Below are positions 59,132 to 64,000 of a stretch of 64,000 nucleotides of DNA, piece by piece. Source of the DNA: Myrmaecium sp. VS I D KN 1 (lineage: Eukaryota; Ascomycota; Dothideomycetes; Valsariales; Valsariaceae); the NCBI GenBank assembly GCA_019775845.1, contig JADQAV010000008.1, positions 868,001 through 932,000 on the forward strand. Reading direction: 5' to 3'. The notes under the pieces were generated by a model. That model ran no database searches. It had not been told where the DNA came from and saw nothing but the letters and a program-made list of their open reading frames with translations. Numbering within the stretch: position 1 is the stretch's first letter; each line of letters opens with the position of its first letter. The position numbers and the translations under genes were made by a program.

Positions 59132-60466
59132 ATGCGGTTTACTAGAGTCCTGCTCCTGGTGGCCATCTTTGTGCCCATGGCTGCAGCAGCTCCCATTGAC
59201 ACGGCTATCACGCAGTCATCGTCTTTGCTGCACAATGACGTGCTTGCACAGCTCGCATGGAAGAACCAGCGGAAATACCAAAAAAAGAGGAAGAATATTC
59301 GATGTACCAATCCCGGTGTGAGGAAGGAGTGGTGAGCAGACCTCACCCAAAGCGCTGTTGACGAGAACGTTGCTAACCCTTATTCAGGTCTCAACTAACG
59401 AAGGCTGAGAGGACTGAATACATCCAAGCAGTCAAATGCCTTGCCAGCAAGTCGCCGCTCACCCCTTCTGAGAAAGCTCCAGGAGTGAGAAGTCGATACG
59501 ATGACTTCGTAGCGACCCACATCAATCAAACGTTCACCATCCATGCCACTGTTGGTCACCGCGGTTGACCGAGACCTCAGATGGATTATGTGCTAACTAA
59601 CGTACCCGCAGGGTAATTTCATCGGTTGGCACCGCTACTTCACGTGGGCTTACGAGAAAGCACTTCGTGAGGAGTGTGGCTATCGTGGATACCAGCCTTA
59701 TTACAATTGGGGGAAGTGGGCTTCCAATCCTCTTGCCTCTCCTATCTTTGATGGGAGCGACACCAGCATGAGTGGCAATGGTGTGTATGGCTGCGGCAAC
59801 CAGTCCACTTACGGCATACCGACCAACTCCGAGCCATTAATCAAGATACCGCATGGTGCTGGCGGTGGCTGCATCGACTCAGGCCCGTTCAAGGACTTCA
59901 TGGTGAATCTGGGTCCGGTGTTTCCAGATCTCACATGCACACCTCTAAATCCCATCAACAACTACTCCGACCCAGATCAAGCTGCGCTCGTTGGCCTAGG
60001 ATATAACCCACGATGCCTGAAGCGCGACATCTCGAACTGGACCTCGTCGCGGTGGACCAAGGACTCCGACATCACCAGCCTGATTCTCAACTCGAAGGAT
60101 ATCTACGCCTTCTGGGCCGAGATGCAAGGCGGCGTGCCTGCATTTGAGAACAACTTCATGGGCGTGCACACCGCGGGCCACTTCACCCTCGGAGGTGACC
60201 CGGGCGGCGACTTCTCCGCATCCCCCGGCGATCCATGGTTTTTCCTCCACCACGCCATGATTGATCGCACCTGGTGGACGTGGCAGAACCTTGACCCAAT
60301 TGTCCGCACCGAGGCCGTTGCCGGTACTCTAACCATCTCGGACGACCCGCCCAGCCGGAATGCGACGCTGGACGACAACATGGACCTTGGATATAACGTG
60401 GGAGCCATCAGCCTACGTGAATCGATGAGTACCATGGATGGCCTCTTCTGTTACCGGTACGAGTAG
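59132..60466 (+). CDS. Secreted short tyrosinase / catechol oxidase
   Basis: Tyrosinases are type 3 dicopper enzymes that oxidise phenols to quinones. Exons are 59132-59331, 59388-59550 and 59612-60466, giving 405 residues. The start gives a signal peptide (MRFTRVLLLVAIFVPMAAAA). Copper A ligands are H111, H119 and H128 in THINQTFTIHATGNFIGWHR, with the correct 7 and 8 residue spacings. Copper B is in GVHTAGHFTLGG and DPWFFLHHAMIDRTWWTWQ. Potential N-glycosylation sites (NQT, NQS, NWT, NAT) fit secretion. It lacks the C-terminal lid domain of long tyrosinases, so it is the short type. The intron 2 donor GTTGGT is uncommon. The neighbouring genes do not form a pigment cluster. Confidence 0.93.
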
Positions 60467-61448
60467 GGTGGAGGGAGTATTCAGAGCAGTCCCGTTTCAG
60501 CTCCTTCCTTTTCTACGCCTTTAATGGAGGCGGAGTCCGCGTATCCCATTTTCCTATTTTCTTCATCGTCAGGGGGTTTCGTCCGGCATCTGCTACGCTT
60601 CAGCAACATTCGAGAGAGTTCTAATCCTCTGTTTCTCAGAGGGGAAGAGTGTTAGAGAAACAATGACACACGTACACGCATCCGTACATATACCTTCACA
60701 TATAAATCACACCGTTTTCCATCCTTCGTGGCCAAAGGCCATCGGTTGCATCTCTACTGAATCTTCAGGGTACACCCAGGAGGGAGAAGGAGAGGACAGT
60801 AAGGTTCAGCTCGCGCCGGACTCGATTTTCAGCTTTTCGTTGGGTGTTGTCGTGTGTTGCACCGCATATGCGCATGCAGCACTTGAGACTCGAGGAACGC
60901 AACGCGACGCCTCCACCCTTCGAGCGAGCATCGAACGTGACTTTTCTTGGACGGACAAAGGGTCATACGAGGAAAAGGAAAGCCCCTTCTCCTCCCCTTC
61001 CCCCGTCAGCCACGTTCGACGCAGGCGAGACTCACGATACAGGTTCCCCACCCTCTTCTTAAGGATATGTCTCGTCCAGGCGTGGTCTGGTCCGAAAAAC
61101 ATGCTCAGAGGTTGCTATGTATTTATTCACCGGAGGCCGACAACGTCGATCGATCTGCATGGTGCGTTATGTATAATTGCCGTCCCCCGTCAAACGCCTA
61201 TTCGTGTTGAACCTCGAACCTCTCTATCCCTTCCTCTATCCCTATGCGCGGATGAAAGACATAAGGAAACGGAACGATCGGGAGATGCCATGACTAAAAC
61301 GCTTCTCCCAGCTTCTAAATCCACCCAAAAAGGGGCCTTTCTGTTGAAAGAACACCGGTCCAAAATCTACCAACGCGTACAGACAGACAGATCCCAGAAC
61401 AAGCCGCCCTTCTATACAACTAACGAAAAAGAAAGAAACCCCCAATGA
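60467..61448. other. Convergent 3' spacer, tyrosinase / ADC synthase
   Basis: These 982 bases contain both transcript ends. A long plus-strand frame (60663-61448) has no family features. Confidence 0.5.
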
Positions 61449-64000
61449 TCAATCAATGAGACCTCTTCTGGTCTCAAAGTTAAATTGCAAATAAACGTCC
61501 CCGCCAGCCTGATCCTGCATGAGGAGCGCCCACCGCGGCGTCGGGCCCTTCGCCGCGAGCGACGACGACGCCTCCGGCGGCTTGCCCACCTCCACTGGCT
61601 CAAACATGCGCATCACGCTCTCCCGCTTAGCGCACATCTCCTGCCACTCGGCCGCCGGTTCGCTCTGGGCGGTCACCGCGCCGCCAGCACCAACGCGCCA
61701 GACCTCGTACCGGCGCCCGTCGGGCTTCTCCACCACCTCATCCTGCCAGCGGACGGCGGTGCGGATGGCGACGGAGAAGTCGCCGCCGCCGCCGACGTCC
61801 AGGTAGCCGATGCATCCGGCGTAAATGCCCCGCCGGCCCGGCTCCAGCTCCCGCAGCAGCTCGCAGCTCCGCTTCTTGGGCGCGCCCGTCATGCTGCCTG
61901 CCGGCAGGCTGGCTTTCAGCACGTCCACCCCATGGATCCGGGGCACCGGCCGAGGTCCCAGCCCGCTGTCCTCAGCATTCGCATCCACCGGCGGCGCCGG
62001 GGTCACCGCTTCGAACGGGTCCGTCCACTCCTCCGGCGGGGTGGCGGGGCCCACGCTCGCCGGCCGGGCCTCCACCACCGACACCAGCTGCCACACCGTC
62101 TCGTACTCCTCGATCTGCATCAGCTTCGGCACCGTCACGTTGCCGCCGTACACGCCGGCGAGCTGGTGACGGGTGAGGTCGACGATCATGAGGTTCTCGG
62201 CGCGCTCCTTGGAGGAGTTTAGGATCAGCTCGGCGTGCTCGCGTGTCACCCCGGCCGCCTTCTTGACCGTGCCCTTGATCGGTCGACAGGAGGCGACCGA
62301 GGACCGGGTCCAGGAGATGAAGCGCTCCGGGGAGGAGGAGAGGATGGTCGCCCCGCCAAGCCGGACGTAGGCGGAGAACGGAGCCGGGTTGAGCGACTGC
62401 AGGTGTCGGTACAGCGCCCAGGGCAGGTAGTGCTCTTCGCTGGACAGAGGGAGGAGCGTCGTCGTCTGGGCCGTCAGACAGAGTTCGTACGACAGACCGG
62501 CGCGGATGTGGGACTGGCACTGCGCGATCGCATCGAGATACGCGGATTCCTCCGGACCGGTGGTTTCGGCCGAGGCGAGGTAGTGAGAGAGCAATTTGGA
62601 TACGGCCCATTTCCAGATGCGCTTGTCAGCCAGGCTGGATTGGGCGAGGGTATATTCAAGGTCGGCGCATTCCGCGGGAGGAGTGAACCTCCACACCCGG
62701 TGATCTTCCGAGATCACCGCGGAAGAAATCCGGTCAGCGGTTTGGTTCACCCATTGGGAGTCGTCGGCGCGGATGCTCTGGACGTATATCTTCTTGACCG
62801 TGTGGTCGATGACGACGCTGCGATCGACGTACGCAAAGCAGATGTCCGGTCGGTTTTCCTCACCAGGTCCCACTAGTGTGGGATCGACATCAATGGTCTC
62901 GAGACCGGCTTCATAGGAAATGTACCCCATGAGACCTCCCCAGAAGGGGGCGGACGCACCTTTCGGCATGTTTTGCGGCCGAAGGTGGCTCATGAGGTCT
63001 CGAATGTAATCCCAGGCGTCATCCACCCTCCACTCAAACACTTCCTTTCCGGCCCAGTAGTCTAGTTGAAGCTTGTCTCTCCCGGTGTAGTAGCACAGCT
63101 TATTAGACTTTCCCGGTTCCAACAGGCCGATGATGCTGTAGCGGCCGGTCTCCTCGTTGACAGGTTTCAGCTCGAAGTCGCTCTTGAGCCCGGATTCCAG
63201 CAACACCGCCTCGCCTTCGGGCACTTGCAAGAGGGTGCAGATGTCCGAAACATTGAGGCGACCGCTTCCACATGTTGCCACATGCACTGCTTGAATAGGC
63301 TGGTCTACAATCTCAGCATCCGCGCATCCAGCCAGGTAGTTCGCCAGCTTCCTTGGTGACTTGAACTCATGCTCCTTCCGATCGGACGAGTCCGAAGGCG
63401 ACCCTGTTTCCCTCTTGCGTTTCTTCGTGATTTGATCTCCTCCAAAGTGCGACATTCTCTCACGATCACTCGAGCGCCATCTCTTGTTGCTTTTCAACCA
63501 TGCCTGGGCGCATGCCCACCAGTTCTTGACGATTTTCGCACCTTCCTCATTCGTGCATATGGACTCGGGATGATACTGCACGCCATAGAACGGTTTGCTT
63601 TTATGTCGGACCGCCATCAAGATCGCGCCGTTCTCGAGGCTGGAGCAATCCCACGCGATCGGAAGCAGATTTGGACAAGACTCGCTCGGCTTCCACAGTT
63701 GCCGCGGGTGGGTCACCGATCGCTTCGTCTGGATGGAATGGCCGATGTTGGCGCACAACGAGTGGTACTGCGTCGCCTGGATCTGTTCGAGTTCTTGGAA
63801 GATGGAGTCACCGTTGTGGAGAACCTCCGTCACGATCCCGTGTCGTGGCTCCTTGAGCCGGTCGATCGTGGCACCGAAGGCAAGGGCCAGGCTTTGGAAT
63901 CCCAGACAGACGCCCAGGACCGGCACGACATGCTCATCGTCGAGCGTCCAGAGGTCTTGGATGAGGCCGACATCGGCCAGGTTGTCTGCTGTGCCGGGGC
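61449..64000 (-). CDS. ABZ1: Aminodeoxychorismate synthase (PabA-PabB fusion), partial
   Basis: This bifunctional enzyme makes 4-amino-4-deoxychorismate from chorismate and glutamine for p-aminobenzoate and folate. The frame is open from the right edge to TGA at 61449 (850 codons), so the N-terminus is missing. Glutamine amidotransferase part: GPGTADN at the edge, nucleophile Cys in VPVLGVCLGFQSLALAFG, and the His-Glu pair in GVQYHPES. A Lys/Arg-rich linker follows (KKRKRETGSPSDSSDRK). Chorismate-binding part: WGGLMGYISYEAGLE, SSSPERFISW, PIKGTVKKAAG and the C-terminal GSMTGAPKKRSCELLREL with GIYAGCIGYLDVGG. PIKGT and the fusion order favour ADC synthase over anthranilate synthase. Confidence 0.94.
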   Translation of the reverse strand, partial: PGTADNLADVGLIQDLWTLDDEHVVPVLGVCLGFQSLALAFGATIDRLKEPRHGIVTEVLHNGDSIFQELEQIQATQYHSLCANIGHSIQTKRSVTHPRQLWKPSESCPNLLPIAWDCSSLENGAILMAVRHKSKPFYGVQYHPESICTNEEGAKIVKNWWACAQAWLKSNKRWRSSDRERMSHFGGDQITKKRKRETGSPSDSSDRKEHEFKSPRKLANYLAGCADAEIVDQPIQAVHVATCGSGRLNVSDICTLLQVPEGEAVLLESGLKSDFELKPVNEETGRYSIIGLLEPGKSNKLCYYTGRDKLQLDYWAGKEVFEWRVDDAWDYIRDLMSHLRPQNMPKGASAPFWGGLMGYISYEAGLETIDVDPTLVGPGEENRPDICFAYVDRSVVIDHTVKKIYVQSIRADDSQWVNQTADRISSAVISEDHRVWRFTPPAECADLEYTLAQSSLADKRIWKWAVSKLLSHYLASAETTGPEESAYLDAIAQCQSHIRAGLSYELCLTAQTTTLLPLSSEEHYLPWALYRHLQSLNPAPFSAYVRLGGATILSSSPERFISWTRSSVASCRPIKGTVKKAAGVTREHAELILNSSKERAENLMIVDLTRHQLAGVYGGNVTVPKLMQIEEYETVWQLVSVVEARPASVGPATPPEEWTDPFEAVTPAPPVDANAEDSGLGPRPVPRIHGVDVLKASLPAGSMTGAPKKRSCELLRELEPGRRGIYAGCIGYLDVGGGGDFSVAIRTAVRWQDEVVEKPDGRRYEVWRVGAGGAVTAQSEPAAEWQEMCAKRESVMRMFEPVEVGKPPEASSSLAAKGPTPRWALLMQDQAGGDVYLQFNFETRRGLID

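Overview
This window is nuclear DNA of a filamentous ascomycete (Pezizomycotina). The gene set is fungal: a SepA/Bni1 formin, a PTH11/SAT4-type receptor, a short secreted tyrosinase, homoaconitase of the alpha-aminoadipate lysine pathway, and a fused PabA-PabB enzyme. Introns are short (about 50-110 bases) with GTRNGT donors and CTAAC/CTGAC-like branch sites. Exons are GC-rich, with pyrimidine-rich leaders and microsatellite-rich spacers. I cannot place it to class. I see no transposon, virus-like element, rRNA, tRNA or CRISPR array.

Layout. 1-2363: divergent amino-acid genes, homoaconitase (cut by the left edge) and phosphoserine aminotransferase. 4008-6308: a seven-helix membrane protein with a long disordered tail. 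6902-14579: four consecutive mitochondrial-protein genes (HemK/Mtq1-type methyltransferase, Aim32, Cyc2-like flavoprotein, mitochondrial LeuRS). 15166-17126: LAT-type amino-acid permease. 17660-19101: six-exon HUS1 checkpoint clamp subunit. 19102-24964: a gene-poor stretch that holds one convincing small gene for a 42-residue protein, with a TATA box and an AUG-free leader of about 690 bases. 24965-32322: MSS1 (MnmE-type tRNA-modifying GTPase), MAK16, an MMTAG2-like RS-rich protein and MED6. 32323-38162: ER glucosidase I (GH63), SNRNP27 and ELP5. 38585-40185: an SDR-fold protein whose catalytic residues are replaced. 40186-43394: spacer. 43395-44775: formate dehydrogenase. 45404-46113: an unrecognised single-helix membrane protein with a 24-base first exon. 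47525-53142: formin. 55036-56690: PTH11-like receptor, divergent from the tyrosinase at 59132-60466. 61449-64000: aminodeoxychorismate synthase, cut by the right edge.

How the genes work together. Most are single-copy housekeeping genes in divergent and convergent pairs. One theme stands out: LYS4, MTQ1, AIM32, CYC2, NAM2 and MSS1, plus a formate dehydrogenase with a presequence, are all nuclear genes for mitochondrial proteins, and four of them are adjacent. Translation and RNA handling (MAK16, SNRNP27, ELP5, MED6) and polarity or wall growth (formin, glucosidase I) are also represented. The least explained pieces are the 42-residue protein gene, the catalytically altered SDR protein and the single-helix membrane protein.
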